Shown one piece after another: positions 15,580 to 24,842 of a stretch of 64,000 nucleotides of DNA. The DNA comes from SXRF01 sp038043465. Lineage in GTDB: Bacteria; Pseudomonadota; Alphaproteobacteria; Rickettsiales; SXRF01. The stretch lies in assembly GCA_038043465.1 (NCBI GenBank), contig JBBTBX010000006.1, forward strand, positions 372,001 through 436,000, read 5' to 3'. Under the pieces are notes generated by a model, which did not search any database, was not told the origin of the DNA, and worked only from the letters and a program-made list of their open reading frames with translations. Numbering within the stretch: the stretch's first letter is position 1; each line of letters begins with the position of its first letter. The position numbers were made by a program, and so were the translations under genes.

Positions 15580-16776
15580 CTACTCTATACGTTTCAGCAA
15601 CTCTTCCTTTCTGAGTTTATAACCGCTTTCTTCCCATATGCTTTCCAGCCTATATAGCTGCTGCCCTAATTTCTGTCCCGGGGCAATTCCAATAGCAATT
15701 AAATCATTACCGCTAACCGGCATTACCGGTGGTCGCCAATTAGCTGCCAGCTTCAACATAGCATTATAATTGGCACCGTAATTCTTTGCTGGCTCAAGCA
15801 GTATTTTAAGATGCAGCAGTGCAGAGAAAGTTTCAGCCCCAAGCCTGCGGATTAACTGCTTCTGCTGGGCAACATCAATAGCAGGCGATATATCTGCCAC
15901 ATTGGTTATAAGTATAAGAAGTGCCTGTTTGAGGTTATTCGATAACTTCCAACGCTCAGCAAGAATTTTCAGGGCATCAGTGGCGTTGATTTCTGCGCGT
16001 AAGAGAAGCAAAGCCAGACGTATGTTAACGTTATTTATTCCAACTCCGTGGGTAAATATCCGTTTGCAGGAAAATCCACAAACATGCTCAAGAATCCCAT
16101 GTTCCCGCATCAGCTTAAGTGCCACTGAAGGGTCTTGAGCAGCCAGTAATTTTAACATTTCGTTTTGAATGCGCTCACCTGAAAGTGAATTGATTTTAGG
16201 AGCAAGCTCAGCACAGACAGCAAACAATTTTGCATCAGGTAAAACCTTTCCATAATAAGCAAAAAACCGGAAAAAACGTAGAATACGCAAATAATCTTCT
16301 TCTATACGCGCTCTTGCATCGCCAATGAAGCGCACATGCCCAGCTTTAATATCAGAAAATCCAAAAAAATAATCAAACAACTCCCCATCTACTGTAAGAT
16401 ACAGAGCGTTCATGGTAAAATCACGGCGCGACGCATCCACACTCCAGTCATCCGTAAACTCAACTTTGGCGTGCCGCCCATCACAGGCAATGTCACGGCG
16501 TAACGTGGTTATCTCAAAATTCCTGCCATCTATTGAAGCAGTTACTGTCCCGTGTTTAAGTCCGGTAGGGATAACCCTGATACCGGATTCTTTAAGTAAA
16601 CGTATAGCCAACTGCGGAGCCATACTAGTTGCCAGATCAACGTCCTTGCTTGCAATGCCAAGCAAATGATCACGCACTGCACCGCCTACGAAACGGAATT
16701 TATACGCTTCATCGCCAAAAGCACTTATCAACTTCACCGTTTGCGGCCATGCCAACCAATCTGGATTTAATTTCAT
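15580..16776 (-). CDS. cca: CCA tRNA nucleotidyltransferase / poly(A) polymerase family
   Basis: A 398-residue class II nucleotidyltransferase that adds or repairs the 3' CCA of tRNAs; a poly(A) polymerase role is the alternative in this family. The head domain carries FVGGAVRDHLLG with G31-G32 and the metal-binding D45 and D47 in DVDLAT. RRDFTMNALYL and the DARARIEEDYLRILRFFRFFA block follow. It overlaps the histidine kinase gene by four bases (ATGA), placing it last in the smr-regulator-kinase-cca operon. Confidence 0.92.
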   Translation of the reverse strand: MKLNPDWLAWPQTVKLISAFGDEAYKFRFVGGAVRDHLLGIASKDVDLATSMAPQLAIRLLKESGIRVIPTGLKHGTVTASIDGRNFEITTLRRDIACDGRHAKVEFTDDWSVDASRRDFTMNALYLTVDGELFDYFFGFSDIKAGHVRFIGDARARIEEDYLRILRFFRFFAYYGKVLPDAKLFAVCAELAPKINSLSGERIQNEMLKLLAAQDPSVALKLMREHGILEHVCGFSCKRIFTHGVGINNVNIRLALLLLRAEINATDALKILAERWKLSNNLKQALLILITNVADISPAIDVAQQKQLIRRLGAETFSALLHLKILLEPAKNYGANYNAMLKLAANWRPPVMPVSGNDLIAIGIAPGQKLGQQLYRLESIWEESGYKLRKEELLKRIE

Positions 16777-18086
16777 AATGGCAACCTTATTAACACACGT
16801 AACCCGCCTGACGGCGAATTATCAAGCGATATTATACCTCCATGCGATAAAACCACATCGCGAGCAATGGTAAGCCCAAGACCTACCCCACCGGTTTTAT
16901 TATTACGCGACGGATCAAGACGGTTGAATGGTTTAAACACTTCCTCGCGTTTCTCTGCAGGAATCCCTGCGCCTTCATCATCAACTATAATTTCACCGTA
17001 ACTGCCAGCCTCACGCAATATCAACCGGCAGCGTTTACCATAACGTAGTGCATTATCAATCAAATTATGGAGCATCCGGCGGCAAGCACTTACTCTAAGT
17101 TCAATTTCCAAATCATTTTCCACGATCAGCATAACTTCCTGCTGCATCCGCGTATAATCATTTACCACATCAGCAAGAAATTCACCCAACCATATTTTTG
17201 TTGTTTCTTCTCTACCTTCATCACGAGCAAAATTCAAATATTCCTGAATCATATGCTGCATCTGCTGGACATCATCTTCCAATTCAATAATTGCTTCGCG
17301 CATATCCTCGCGGGCAACCACATCAACAGGAAGCATAGCAAGCTGCAATTTCATGCGGGTAAGCGGCGTACGCAAATCATGAGAAATACCAGATAACATA
17401 TCAGTACGAGTACGAATCTGACGGCGGATACGTTCACGCATGACAATAAATGCGCGGGCTGCTTTGCGAACCTCAGTAGCACCATGTGGGCGGAAATCAA
17501 TTGTATCCACGCCTCTGCCAAAATTATCCGCTGCTTGTGCAAGTCTGGTAATCGGACGAATCTGGTTACGCAGAAAAATAATTGCGATAAAAAGAAAAAT
17601 AGTGGATGCACCCAGCATCCATGCCAAGAAAATTCTGGTGGTAGGACTTTGTAAACGCTTAGTGCTGGTAACAATCCTAAGGGCTTGACTCGGAAGTAAA
17701 ATAAATATTTCTACATAGTCGCCATCAATATCATGTACCGTAAAATTTTCTTTGATTTTGCTACGCAATAGCGATTGGAACTCGATAAAATCTTTCGATG
17801 TTTTTTTGGCATTAAATGCCTCCACTGTCTCAAAAGAAACATCTATACCGGTTGCCAGTTCAAATTCGCTAACTACTTTTGGTTTCTGTTTTGCCGTAAC
17901 ATCTTTTAACTGCTGTATAAGGAAAGCCACTTCTCCAGCCAATGAGTTTGACATATGGCGGGTAACATTTTCCCAGTGCCGATCAAAAAATATGTAAGCC
18001 GTCACCATCTGGATAAATAAGGTTGGCAGCACCAGAATCAGCAATGCGCGGACAAACAGGCTTTTAGGCAGATATTTCTTGCTCAT
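16773..18086 (-). CDS. EnvZ-like sensor histidine kinase
   Basis: A 437-residue membrane sensor kinase paired with the OmpR-like regulator just upstream. Membrane segments lie at about residues 11-33 and 153-172 with a periplasmic domain between, then HAMP, the dimerisation domain with phosphorylated H236 in SGISHDLRTPL, and the ATPase with NALRYG, DDEGAGIP and GLGLTIARDV. The regulator overlaps its start by four bases and cca overlaps its stop by four. The stimulus cannot be read from sequence. Confidence 0.92.
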   Translation of the reverse strand: MSKKYLPKSLFVRALLILVLPTLFIQMVTAYIFFDRHWENVTRHMSNSLAGEVAFLIQQLKDVTAKQKPKVVSEFELATGIDVSFETVEAFNAKKTSKDFIEFQSLLRSKIKENFTVHDIDGDYVEIFILLPSQALRIVTSTKRLQSPTTRIFLAWMLGASTIFLFIAIIFLRNQIRPITRLAQAADNFGRGVDTIDFRPHGATEVRKAARAFIVMRERIRRQIRTRTDMLSGISHDLRTPLTRMKLQLAMLPVDVVAREDMREAIIELEDDVQQMQHMIQEYLNFARDEGREETTKIWLGEFLADVVNDYTRMQQEVMLIVENDLEIELRVSACRRMLHNLIDNALRYGKRCRLILREAGSYGEIIVDDEGAGIPAEKREEVFKPFNRLDPSRNNKTGGVGLGLTIARDVVLSHGGIISLDNSPSGGLRVLIRLPL

Positions 18087-18781
18087 GCCGTACCCTTCTG
18101 CGCGTAAAGCACGTATCCCGCACCACGCACGGTCTGTATGTAAAGTGGCTTACTGTCATTTTCCTCAATTTTTTTACGCAATCGTACCATCTGCACATCT
18201 ATACTACGCTCATTGCCACTTCCCGGCATTAGCTTGGATAAATCCTCACGCGAAACAGCCGTTCCAGCTTGCTGTGCCAATATCTTCAGAATCAATGCCT
18301 CATTAGAGGTCAGGTAGACAATTTCATCGTCTTTCTTAAGCTGAAGATTAGCAAGGTCAAAACGAAAAACTCCAAACTGTACCACCAGTGACTTTTCTTC
18401 CTGAGTAGACACCCGACGCAAAATAGCACGAATACGCAGCACCAGTTCTTTGGGTTCAAACGGTTTATTGAGGTAATCCTCAGCACCCAGCTCCAAACCG
18501 CTTATCCTGTCTTCCGCTTCCCCCATAGCCGACAGCATAAGAACCGGTGTGCCATTGTCTTTTAACGAAGCAAGCAACTCAAGTCCGGTTTCACCTGGCA
18601 TCATTACATCGAGAATAAGAAGATCGAAAATAAACGCTGCCATTTTTCTGCGCGCTTCAGCGGCACTTGCGGCAGAAGATACCATAAACCCTTGATCACT
18701 CAGATATTTACTAAGCAGAAGGCGCAGGCGATCATCGTCATCAACAACCAGTATATGTGGCTTATCACTTGTCACATTCAT
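18083..18781 (-). CDS. OmpR-family response regulator
   Basis: A 232-residue regulator with a receiver domain (VVDDDDRLRLLL, phosphoacceptor D58 in LILDVMMPGETG, LNKPFEPKEL) and a winged-helix effector domain (YLTSNEALILKILAQQAG, IDVQMVRLRKKIE, IQTVRGAGYVL). It is the cognate partner of the kinase downstream, with a four-base overlap. Its own start overlaps the Smr gene by four bases. Confidence 0.93.
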   Translation of the reverse strand: MNVTSDKPHILVVDDDDRLRLLLSKYLSDQGFMVSSAASAAEARRKMAAFIFDLLILDVMMPGETGLELLASLKDNGTPVLMLSAMGEAEDRISGLELGAEDYLNKPFEPKELVLRIRAILRRVSTQEEKSLVVQFGVFRFDLANLQLKKDDEIVYLTSNEALILKILAQQAGTAVSREDLSKLMPGSGNERSIDVQMVRLRKKIEENDSKPLYIQTVRGAGYVLYAQKGTA

Positions 18782-19338
18782 TTTCTTTTTCGTTTTAATA
18801 AAATATAAAAAGCACCATCACCACCATGTTTTGCTTTTGCCACATCAAATGCCAGTATAAACTTGTTTAAGTCTGGTAAGGCGAGCCACTTTGGTAGTGA
18901 CGCACGCAATATACCGCTTCCTTTACCAGTAATCACCAATAAACGGCGATTTTCCAGTTTATCCTGTTTTGCAATAAAGTTAACCAGCGCGTGATGGGCA
19001 TTTCCCTGAGTCATTCCGTGCAGATCCAACTTAGCATCAATAGGATCTTTCCCTTTGCGAAAACTTTCTGCAGTAGAGCGGTCGATTCCTGAATAATCAC
19101 CTTGCGCTCTTACTTCTTTGGTTTTGACTTTTGCCTTGGGAGCAACAGGAGCCGGTTTTACTGACACCGTTTTTGTTTTGATCTTAGGCTCAGGAATATG
19201 AGCAGAGGCAGTTTTACTATCTTCTTCCTCGGCTTCTTCAGAAGCAATGGAAGCAGAAAGAGGCTTGGCAGTACGCGTAATCAGTTTCCACAGGCGTTTT
19301 TCTTCCGGAGTTAACTGGCGTTTTTTAACCATAAACAC
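18778..19338 (-). CDS. Smr domain protein
   Basis: A 186-residue protein with a charged, Lys/Pro/Val-rich linker over residues 40-85 and a C-terminal Smr domain holding the family signature LDLHGMT and GKGSGIL. Smr domains bind or cleave branched or structured nucleic acid. In alphaproteobacteria the gene commonly follows mltA, as it does here (four-base gap), so function is assigned by family and synteny only. The regulator gene overlaps its stop. Confidence 0.88.
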   Translation of the reverse strand: MFMVKKRQLTPEEKRLWKLITRTAKPLSASIASEEAEEEDSKTASAHIPEPKIKTKTVSVKPAPVAPKAKVKTKEVRAQGDYSGIDRSTAESFRKGKDPIDAKLDLHGMTQGNAHHALVNFIAKQDKLENRRLLVITGKGSGILRASLPKWLALPDLNKFILAFDVAKAKHGGDGAFYILLKRKRK

Positions 19339-19342
19339 ATTC

Positions 19343-20443
19343 TCACTGCATTTGAGACGTAATTTCTTTCGGTACTAATAAACTATATATTCCCTGATTC
19401 TTCATATATCCTGCCAGATATTCAGCTTCATCACCAGCACCAAAGAAAATATCGGCACGCACTGGCGAGCGAATCGCGCCACCCGTATCCTGTGCAACCA
19501 TAAGACGGCGGAAGGTGGTTGCTCCATAATTTCCTGGCAGCTCAGTTTCCATATAAAGCGGCAGTCCATAAGGAATATATTTGCTATCTATGGCGATTGA
19601 GCGTTTGGGAGTAAGCGGTGCACCAATTGAACCGACCACTATAGGTTTATCAATTATTTTAAAGAATACGTAAGACGGGTTACGCTGCATGAGAGAAATA
19701 GCCTTATTGGGATTCTCATAAAGCCACTGACGGATAGTGAAGAAATTTATTCCATCTTTTGGCAGATAACCTTCATCACCCATAATCTTACCCAGCGAAA
19801 CATATGGGTGACCATTCTGATCGCCGTAACCGATACGTAACTCCCTGCCGTCTTTCAGCCGGACGCGCCCGCTTCCCTGTATCTGCATGAAAAACAGCAT
19901 AACCGGATCATCAACCCAGACAATTTCCAGACCACGCTTTGCAAGAGCTCCTTGGTCAATTTCTGCTCGCGAATAGTAAGGCTTCTGGTTTTTTAGCTCG
20001 GGTGGAGCAGCGTAAAGAGGGTATTTATAATCCCCAGATTTGCGCAATGAACCATGTAAAACCGGCTCATAATAGCCGGTGAATAAACCCTGCTCCTTAC
20101 CATTATTAGCAATGCGATAAGGTACAAAACGCCGTTCAAAAAATTCACGCGCCTGCATGTTGTTCATTACCTGCCCAGCTTCATTGCATAAAGAACCCCA
20201 GAGCAATGAGCTTATATCAATCCCGCTCTCACTGGTTACCGGACGTGATTTAACCGCAAGAATTCCACAAGAATTTCTGAATGTTTCCAACGCTGCAAGA
20301 TGATTATCATATTCCCAGCCGGTCAGCTCCGCAAAGCCCACCTGCCTCGCCTCAAAATGATCCTGCTTAATATCGGCACAGCCAGAAGCCATTAGTAAAA
20401 GACCAAGACCTAAATATAGGTTCTTACGTAGCAGGAAATTCAT
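19343..20443 (-). CDS. mltA: membrane-bound lytic murein transglycosylase A
   Basis: A 366-residue lipoprotein that cleaves peptidoglycan glycan strands to 1,6-anhydro ends in the periplasm. The signal peptide ends in a lipobox LMASGC with C22. The catalytic core shows GLFTGYYEPVLHGS, DGRELRIGYGDQNGHPY and the 3D-type domain AQDTGGAIRSPVRADIFFG, whose aspartates include the catalytic one. It is followed by smr and preceded, with a four-base overlap, by the Tim44-like gene, the usual alphaproteobacterial order. Confidence 0.93.
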   Translation of the reverse strand: MNFLLRKNLYLGLGLLLMASGCADIKQDHFEARQVGFAELTGWEYDNHLAALETFRNSCGILAVKSRPVTSESGIDISSLLWGSLCNEAGQVMNNMQAREFFERRFVPYRIANNGKEQGLFTGYYEPVLHGSLRKSGDYKYPLYAAPPELKNQKPYYSRAEIDQGALAKRGLEIVWVDDPVMLFFMQIQGSGRVRLKDGRELRIGYGDQNGHPYVSLGKIMGDEGYLPKDGINFFTIRQWLYENPNKAISLMQRNPSYVFFKIIDKPIVVGSIGAPLTPKRSIAIDSKYIPYGLPLYMETELPGNYGATTFRRLMVAQDTGGAIRSPVRADIFFGAGDEAEYLAGYMKNQGIYSLLVPKEITSQMQ

Positions 20444-21120
20444 GTTTCTATTATTTTCCAGTTCGGATTCTTGGAAGTTATATCGCGTTCAAGCACCCAC
20501 TCATCAATCACATGTTGTACATCCGAGGGATCGCCACTGACAATATCGCCAGTTTTAGCGCGTTCAATGGTCACTTGTTCACTTTCAAAACGCACCGCAA
20601 TACGAGCAATATTCCTATCAAGATCAGCCCGGAAAATTTCCTTTACCTTGACTGAAAGCAAAGTAGTCTCCTGCCTATTTTCCTGCCTTTCCCGTTCCTC
20701 GATATGACCCAGGAAATCATTATATATTTCCTGAGAAAGCAGCATGGAAAGTGTCTGTTTGTCACCTTTAGCGAAAGCATCAAATACCATCTCAAATGCC
20801 ATTTTTGCACCCTCAACAAAACTTGTGGCATTAAATATAGGGTCTTTGGCTTTAATATCCTTTATTGCCTGCAAAACATTACTGTCATTCAAAGCGGAAA
20901 GATATGGATCAATATCCACCATAGGTTTGGGTTTAAGCGATTTATCGCTTAACTGGACAATCGTATCCGTATCTTTAATCACGTTTATTTTAGATGATTG
21001 CAGGAAATCCGGTTTATCATTATCGGTTTTCTGACCAAGTATACTACGCAGCCGGAGCAAAATAAATCCTGCAACCAGAGCGAGAATTACAATATCACCA
21101 TATGGGAATCCTTCAGACAT
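20440..21120 (-). CDS. Tim44/TimA-like membrane protein
   Basis: A 226-residue protein with one N-terminal membrane helix (DIVILALVAGFILLRLRSILG) and a C-terminal Tim44-like domain (FVEGAKMAFEMVFDAFAKGDKQTLSMLLS, followed by a beta-rich half ending in VIDEWVLERDITSKNPNWKI). Bacterial Tim44-like proteins sit at the inner membrane near secB and mltA; their role is unsettled, with links to envelope protein handling. It overlaps mltA by four bases and is divergent from secB. Confidence 0.88.
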   Translation of the reverse strand: MSEGFPYGDIVILALVAGFILLRLRSILGQKTDNDKPDFLQSSKINVIKDTDTIVQLSDKSLKPKPMVDIDPYLSALNDSNVLQAIKDIKAKDPIFNATSFVEGAKMAFEMVFDAFAKGDKQTLSMLLSQEIYNDFLGHIEERERQENRQETTLLSVKVKEIFRADLDRNIARIAVRFESEQVTIERAKTGDIVSGDPSDVQHVIDEWVLERDITSKNPNWKIIET

Positions 21121-21243
21121 AGAATTATAACTCTTTTGTTAAAGATTTTTATAGAAATCAGACCATGTATATGTTTTATTGCAAAGCAGAGCAAATAAAT
21201 ATAACAAACAATATAAAAAAAATATCCAATTCAGAGGAAAATT

Positions 21244-21708
21244 ATGACGGAAAACACTCCATCGCCAGAAAAATCTCCAAGCTTCACTATTAAAGGGCAA
21301 TATGTTAAGGATATTTCATTTGAAAGTCCAAATGCCCCGCAAAGCCTATTTGCAACCAATACCGCACCAAAAATTGAGGTTAATGTTGAGCTAAAGGCAC
21401 AAAAACTGCAAGATGATATTTTTGAGACTACCCTGCATATAACCGTGCGCTCAACCAGTGAAGGCAACGCGCTTTTCCTTGCCGATGTGGCTTATGCCGG
21501 TATTTTTGAGATACATAACGTTCCTCAAGAACATATAGAGCCTCTGGTTATGGTTGATTGCCCGTTCGTCTTGTTTCCTTTCGCCAGACGGGTTATATCT
21601 GATTTAACCAGAGATGGTGGTTTCTCCCCATTAATGCTGGATCCTATTGATTTTCATTCACTTTATCTGCAAAATAAGGAGCGCTTAAAAGCCGGGAATG
21701 TGGATTAG
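21244..21708 (+). CDS. secB: protein-export chaperone SecB
   Basis: A 154-residue cytoplasmic chaperone that keeps exported precursors unfolded and passes them to SecA. Family blocks are QYVKDISFESPNAP, FETTLHITV, FLADVAYAGIFEI, CPFVLFPFARRVISDLTRDGGF and the PLMLDPIDFHSLY tail. Length is typical. AGAGGA lies before the ATG. It is divergent from the Tim44-like gene. Confidence 0.95.
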   Translation: MTENTPSPEKSPSFTIKGQYVKDISFESPNAPQSLFATNTAPKIEVNVELKAQKLQDDIFETTLHITVRSTSEGNALFLADVAYAGIFEIHNVPQEHIEPLVMVDCPFVLFPFARRVISDLTRDGGFSPLMLDPIDFHSLYLQNKERLKAGNVD

Positions 21709-21997
21709 TGGCCTTGTTTATTCATCAATTCCCTGATTATTAATGTTTAACTCATTCTGGAAATAAAGGGGACGGAAAAGTTAACCTGTGGCAATCTGGC
21801 ATCAGTTTAACAAAAACATGCGCTGAATTTACGGGTTTTTGTACAATTTACCTGACAATCGGCTGCCTGCTAGGCTATTAGGTGTAGATTCTGTCTGTGC
21901 ATGGTGTAGGAAATATTTAGGTTGCGTTCGGGGTATTGTTTGGATTATCTTCCGAATTCAGATTCTTGCTTCGTGAAATACAACTAAAACATTGAAT

Positions 21998-22021
21998 GCT
22001 AACTGGTACTGGAATTATAAC
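21998..22021 (+). promoter_or_regulatory. possible promoter of the OmpA-like gene
   Basis: TTGAAT at 21992-21997, an 18-base gap, then TATAAC at 22016-22021, about 24 bases before the ATG. The rest of the 336-base gap after secB (21709-22044) shows no ORF, tRNA or hairpin that I can support. Confidence 0.35.
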
Positions 22022-22044
22022 TTTAAAAATAGAGGATACTGCTC

Positions 22045-22605
22045 ATGATTACCCTTAAAAAAGCTTGCCTGCTCGCAACTGTAAGCCTTATGCTCGCTCC
22101 GGCTGGTGTTTTCGCCGCTGACGCTGCTAAAGATGTTGTTAAAGATAAAAATAACAACATCGTCCGCAATACTTTTGGCAATTGCGTAATAACCAAATGG
22201 GATTCTGCTAACGATGAATGCGTTGGCAAGCCTGCAATCAGCAAAGAAATGTTGAACGTATATTTTGATTTTAACAAATCAACTTTGAACGCTAAAGAGA
22301 AAAACAAACTGGATAACGTTTCCAAGCTTATCAAAGAATCAAAAGAAATTGAATCTGTTGACATCGCTGGTTATGCTGACAGCATTGGTAAGAATGGCTA
22401 CAATAAGAGGCTTTCTGCTAAGCGCGCTCAGACCGTGAAAAGCTACCTTTCTAAGAAAGGTCTGAAGACCCGTAACTTAAGTGTTGAGTCTTATGGTGAA
22501 AGCAAACCAGTTACTAACTGTGATGCTAACCTCGCTAGAGCAGACCTGATCAACTGTCTGGCAGAAGATCGTCGCGTAGAAATTAAACTGGTTACGAAAA
22601 AGTAG
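22045..22605 (+). CDS. OmpA-like peptidoglycan-associated protein
   Basis: A 186-residue secreted protein: a signal peptide over residues 1-24 (ending GVFAADA), a short linker, and a C-terminal OmpA domain (VYFDFNKSTLNAKEKNKL, VDIAGYADSIGKNGYNKRLSAKRAQTVKSYL, EDRRVEIKLV) that binds peptidoglycan. It lacks a lipobox, so it is not Pal, and lacks a beta-barrel. Cysteines flank short inserts (NCVITKW, NCDANLARADLINC) and may form disulfides. It sits as an extra gene between secB and dnaQ with its own terminator. Confidence 0.88.
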   Translation: MITLKKACLLATVSLMLAPAGVFAADAAKDVVKDKNNNIVRNTFGNCVITKWDSANDECVGKPAISKEMLNVYFDFNKSTLNAKEKNKLDNVSKLIKESKEIESVDIAGYADSIGKNGYNKRLSAKRAQTVKSYLSKKGLKTRNLSVESYGESKPVTNCDANLARADLINCLAEDRRVEIKLVTKK

Positions 22606-22626
22606 TCGATAACCTTTTGATTAAAT

Positions 22627-22659
22627 AAAAAGGGCTTCCAACTGGAAGCCCTTTTTTTA
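22627..22659. terminator. bidirectional intrinsic terminator
   Basis: Stem GGGCTTCCA / TGGAAGCCC (22632-22640 and 22643-22651) with flanking A and T tracts on both sides, so it can end both the OmpA-like gene on the plus strand and transcription leaving dnaQ on the minus strand. Confidence 0.85.
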
Positions 22660-22729
22660 TCATCTCTCAAAATATGTAAAAAATCTTTGCGATTATATTC
22701 ACACACTGCTTGTCATCTGTTAGCAATTT

Positions 22730-23422
22730 TTACTCGGCTACTTCCAACCAAAGGGGATTCTTCAATTTGCTGAGCATAAGCTTATGAACCTCTTCTTCCT
22801 CAGCAGAAATGTTGAAAACTCTGTTTTCCAGTTTTATTTTATCTGTAACTACAAGCTGGCTTTCAGAAACTAGCGATTTGCTGCTTATATCCAATAATAG
22901 GGCAGACTGCCTGCCGCCCATTAGCTCCAAATAAACTTCTGAAAGAAGTTCGGCATCAAGTAATGCTCCGTGTTTAGTACGCTCGGAAAGATCAATATTA
23001 AAGCGCTTGCAGAGCGCGTCCAGATTAGCCGGACTGCCCGGAAACTTTTTGCGGGCAATAAGGACGGTATCAATTGTCCTTTCCATGGAGATGGCTGAAA
23101 ACCCAAGCCTGTCCAGCTCAAAATTTACAAACTTCATATCAAAGGCAGCATTATGGATAACCAGCATGGAATCAGATATGAATTCCATTAATTCATCTAT
23201 CTTTTCAGCAAACACCGGTTTATCTGCAAGGAATTGTTCGGACAGCCCATGCACGCGGAAAGCCTCAGACGGCATATCACGCTCAGGATTGAGATAGGTA
23301 TGGAAGGTTTTTCCTGTACGCAAACCATCAATAAGCTCAACGCAACCAATTTCTACTATGCGGTGCCCACTGAAAGGATCGAGTCCGGTAGTTTCCGTAT
23401 CTAAAACAATTTCACGCTTCAT
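22730..23422 (-). CDS. dnaQ: DNA polymerase III epsilon subunit
   Basis: A 230-residue DEDDh 3'-5' exonuclease that proofreads for the replicative polymerase. Motif Exo I is VLDTETTGLDP with D8 and E10; Exo II is in VIHNAAFDMKFV; Exo III is KHGALLDAELLSEVYLEL with the catalytic His and Asp. Length fits DnaQ. It ends the ppsR-aroE-coaE-dnaQ run, with an eight-base gap after coaE. Confidence 0.95.
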   Translation of the reverse strand: MKREIVLDTETTGLDPFSGHRIVEIGCVELIDGLRTGKTFHTYLNPERDMPSEAFRVHGLSEQFLADKPVFAEKIDELMEFISDSMLVIHNAAFDMKFVNFELDRLGFSAISMERTIDTVLIARKKFPGSPANLDALCKRFNIDLSERTKHGALLDAELLSEVYLELMGGRQSALLLDISSKSLVSESQLVVTDKIKLENRVFNISAEEEEVHKLMLSKLKNPLWLEVAE

Positions 23423-23430
23423 TGTCTATA

Positions 23431-24018
23431 TTATTCCTTTATATGGCTAACTAACTGCTTCACTGCTCTAAAGCTATAGCCCTTTCCCAGCCCAGTTGGA
23501 ATAACAAAATCAGCGCGATTGCGTTTTTCAAGATCCTGCATCTGGCTAGCTATTATTTTCTCGAATCTTTCTGCAGTCATTCCCTGCCGCGCCATCACCC
23601 GCTGTTTCTGGATGAAAGCAGGAGCAGAAACCACCACCGTGAAATCCACGCGCTCATGTCCGTTTGTTTCAAACAAAAGAGGAATATCAAGAACCACAAA
23701 TTTTGTGCCAAGATTCCTCATCCTGCGAACAAAATCATTTTCCATTTCCTGCACCAGAGGATGCAAAATATTCTCTAATTTTATAAGTTTTTCCTTGTCG
23801 GCAAAAACTATTTTACCAAGAATTTTCCTATCAACCTCTTCATCTTTTACCGAAGAAGGAAAATGTTTTTTTATCAGAGCAACTGCTTTCCCGCCTTTTC
23901 TCATTAATTTATGGACACAGGCATCGGCACTACATGTTTTCGCACCAAGCAATTCAAATTGCCTGGCTACGGTGCTTTTTCCCATAGCAATCCCACCGGT
24001 AAGACCAATAACAATCAT
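23431..24018 (-). CDS. coaE: dephospho-CoA kinase
   Basis: A 195-residue P-loop kinase for the last step of coenzyme A synthesis. Walker A is GGIAMGKST at residues 8-16; DADACVHKL-type sequence (CSADACVHKLM), LENILHPLV and VLDIPLLFET are family blocks. Its start overlaps the aroE stop by four bases (ATGA), so it is translated together with aroE. Confidence 0.95.
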   Translation of the reverse strand: MIVIGLTGGIAMGKSTVARQFELLGAKTCSADACVHKLMRKGGKAVALIKKHFPSSVKDEEVDRKILGKIVFADKEKLIKLENILHPLVQEMENDFVRRMRNLGTKFVVLDIPLLFETNGHERVDFTVVVSAPAFIQKQRVMARQGMTAERFEKIIASQMQDLEKRNRADFVIPTGLGKGYSFRAVKQLVSHIKE

Positions 24019-24842
24019 GACTTAATACCCGCCAATACGTATTGTCTTAGCTCTTCCGTCACTTCGGGTTTTATGCCAAACCAGGCTTCAAAAGCCGGAA
24101 CTGCCTGATATAGCAGCATACCCAGCCCATCGATAGTTGGATTTCCCCGCGCTTTTGCCTGTGCAAGCAGTGGAGTTACAAGCGGTGAATAAACAATGTC
24201 AGTAACCAGCGCGGTTTTAGGAAGTAACGATAAATCAATTTCCAGTGACTCTTTGCCTGTCATCCCTAAGCTGGTGGTGTTTACCAGCAAATCAGTATTT
24301 TCTAATATCTCACCGCGTTTTTGCCAATCGACTACAGATAACGGATGACGGATGACGGATGACAATTCCTCGGCGCGCACTCGTGAACGGTTAGTAATTA
24401 TGATTTCTTTAAAACCAATCTCTAACAAAGAAAAAATCACTGCCTTGGCTGCTCCGCCTGCTCCCAGCACAACTGCTTTCTTCGTTCCAGTAACAGAGGT
24501 TTTTATATTCTCAGCAAAACCGTAAGCATCGGTGTTTTTTCCAATCAACTTTCCGTTTCCATTAATAACTACGTTAACCGCGCCTATCTCAGTCGCTATT
24601 TCGTCAATATTGTCCAGTAATTTTATTACACTCTCTTTGTGTGGTATAGTTAGATTAACGCCGGAAAAATCTTTATCACTGCGCATATTATGGATAAATT
24701 CTGGCAGGTTTTCTGGTCTGACTTCATAGTGTTTATATTCGCCAGCAATATTATATTTCTTCAGCCAGAACCCATGCAAACGCGGTGACAGGCTATGCGC
24801 CACCGGAAAACCAACAACTCCCGCTTTTTTAATTCTGCTCAC
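24015..24842 (-). CDS. aroE: shikimate 5-dehydrogenase
   Basis: A 275-residue NADP-dependent enzyme reducing 3-dehydroshikimate. Substrate residues are visible in HSLSPRLHG, K69 in VNLTIPHKE and D105 in GKNTDAYGF; the NADP site is VVLGAGGAAKAV with ITNRSR. A heptamer array at 24341-24363 encodes SSVIRHPLSVV in the loop after the cofactor site, where orthologues vary. The gene overlaps ppsR upstream by 14 bases and coaE downstream by four. Confidence 0.94.
   Translation of the reverse strand: MSRIKKAGVVGFPVAHSLSPRLHGFWLKKYNIAGEYKHYEVRPENLPEFIHNMRSDKDFSGVNLTIPHKESVIKLLDNIDEIATEIGAVNVVINGNGKLIGKNTDAYGFAENIKTSVTGTKKAVVLGAGGAAKAVIFSLLEIGFKEIIITNRSRVRAEELSSVIRHPLSVVDWQKRGEILENTDLLVNTTSLGMTGKESLEIDLSLLPKTALVTDIVYSPLVTPLLAQAKARGNPTIDGLGMLLYQAVPAFEAWFGIKPEVTEELRQYVLAGIKS
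24341..24363. repeat. heptamer array ACGGATG inside aroE
   Basis: Three exact tandem copies of ACGGATG plus a partial unit (23 bases). It keeps the aroE frame and encodes part of SSVIRHPLS. Its unit differs from the xseA/hemF and lptD units. Confidence 0.85.

Noticed and set aside
20998..21198. 66-residue plus-strand frame at the Tim44-like/secB junction
   Set aside because: It is antisense to the Tim44-like membrane helix and enters the promoter gap; composition is not protein-like.
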